From positions 1-13,326 of the forward strand of contig DCGI01000029.1 in assembly GCA_002315475.1 (NCBI GenBank): a stretch of 13,326 nt of DNA, given 5' to 3'. Below the pieces are notes generated by a model. It did no database searches. It had not been told where the DNA came from and saw nothing but the letters and a program-made list of their open reading frames with translations. Positions 13,266 to 13,326 of the stretch are shown here, in pieces (the first letter of the stretch is position 1; the number at the start of each line of letters is the position of its first letter). The translations under genes were made by a program, and so were the position numbers. Origin of the DNA: Christensenella sp. UBA1782. GTDB lineage: Bacteria > Bacillota > Clostridia > Christensenellales > DTU072.

Positions 13266-13326
13266 TGGTGCGGTTAAAGGGACTTGAACCCTTACGCTCT
13301 CGCACAGGAACCTAAATCCTGCGTGT
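13266..13326 (-). tRNA. tRNA-Leu (anticodon UAG), 5' part outside window
   Basis: The reverse complement gives the D-arm edge (ACACGC) and an anticodon arm CAGGA-TTTAGGT-TCCTG with UAG anticodon (13312-13314). A long class II variable arm (TGCGAGAGCGT) follows, then the T arm AAGGG-TTCAAGT-CCCTT and the acceptor strand TAACCGC with discriminator A. CCA is encoded (13266-13268). The long variable arm and anticodon fix it as leucine. The acceptor 5' strand and most of the D arm lie beyond the window. Confidence 0.93.

Overview
The window looks like a chromosomal segment of a low-to-moderate GC Bacillota, probably an uncultured clostridial (gut-type) lineage. The evidence is the gene content: a CdaA-type diadenylate cyclase, a Gram-positive-style monofunctional aspartokinase, a DUF3343 protein with an EF2568-type cysteine desulfurase, clear AGGAGG-type ribosome binding sites, BspA-like leucine-rich repeats and a large serine recombinase. 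The exact taxon cannot be read from the sequence.

Positions 1-3830 look like an accessory island. They hold the 3' end of a BspA-like LRR surface protein (1-327), a SIR2-like protein with NAD-site motifs typical of anti-phage SIR2 effectors (361-1281), and about 700 bp of non-coding DNA. That non-coding DNA contains an imperfect palindromic element, a second copy of its left end, a terminator and a strong promoter. A 44-aa ORF (1978-2112), a structured leader and a large serine recombinase (GTG 2304 to 3830) follow. The recombinase ORF runs through two hairpins that look like terminators.

Positions 3983-13326 look like core chromosome with a different codon style (many C-ending codons). First comes a plus-strand pair: a membrane-anchored metallophosphoesterase and a PflX-like radical SAM protein. 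Their terminator lies inside the converging minus-strand operon. That operon is a cysteine desulfurase-family enzyme followed by two small unknown proteins. Divergent from the desulfurase is a DUF3343 protein, a putative sulfur/selenium carrier. Next on the plus strand come holA (DNA polymerase III delta), an unknown 6-TM membrane protein overlapping holA by 4 bp, and cdaA. A DUF1015 protein follows and overlaps the aspartokinase gene lysC by 4 bp. A bidirectional terminator then separates lysC from a minus-strand tRNA-Leu(UAG), which is cut by the window end and has its own terminator.

Points most worth checking: the single-gene SIR2 candidate beside a recombinase; the palindromic element and its partial copy; promoter -10 boxes 6-12 nt from the start codons of three core transcription units, suggesting leaderless or near-leaderless mRNAs; a terminator embedded antisense in an opposing gene; and cdaA lying beside an unknown 6-TM protein rather than cdaR/glmM.
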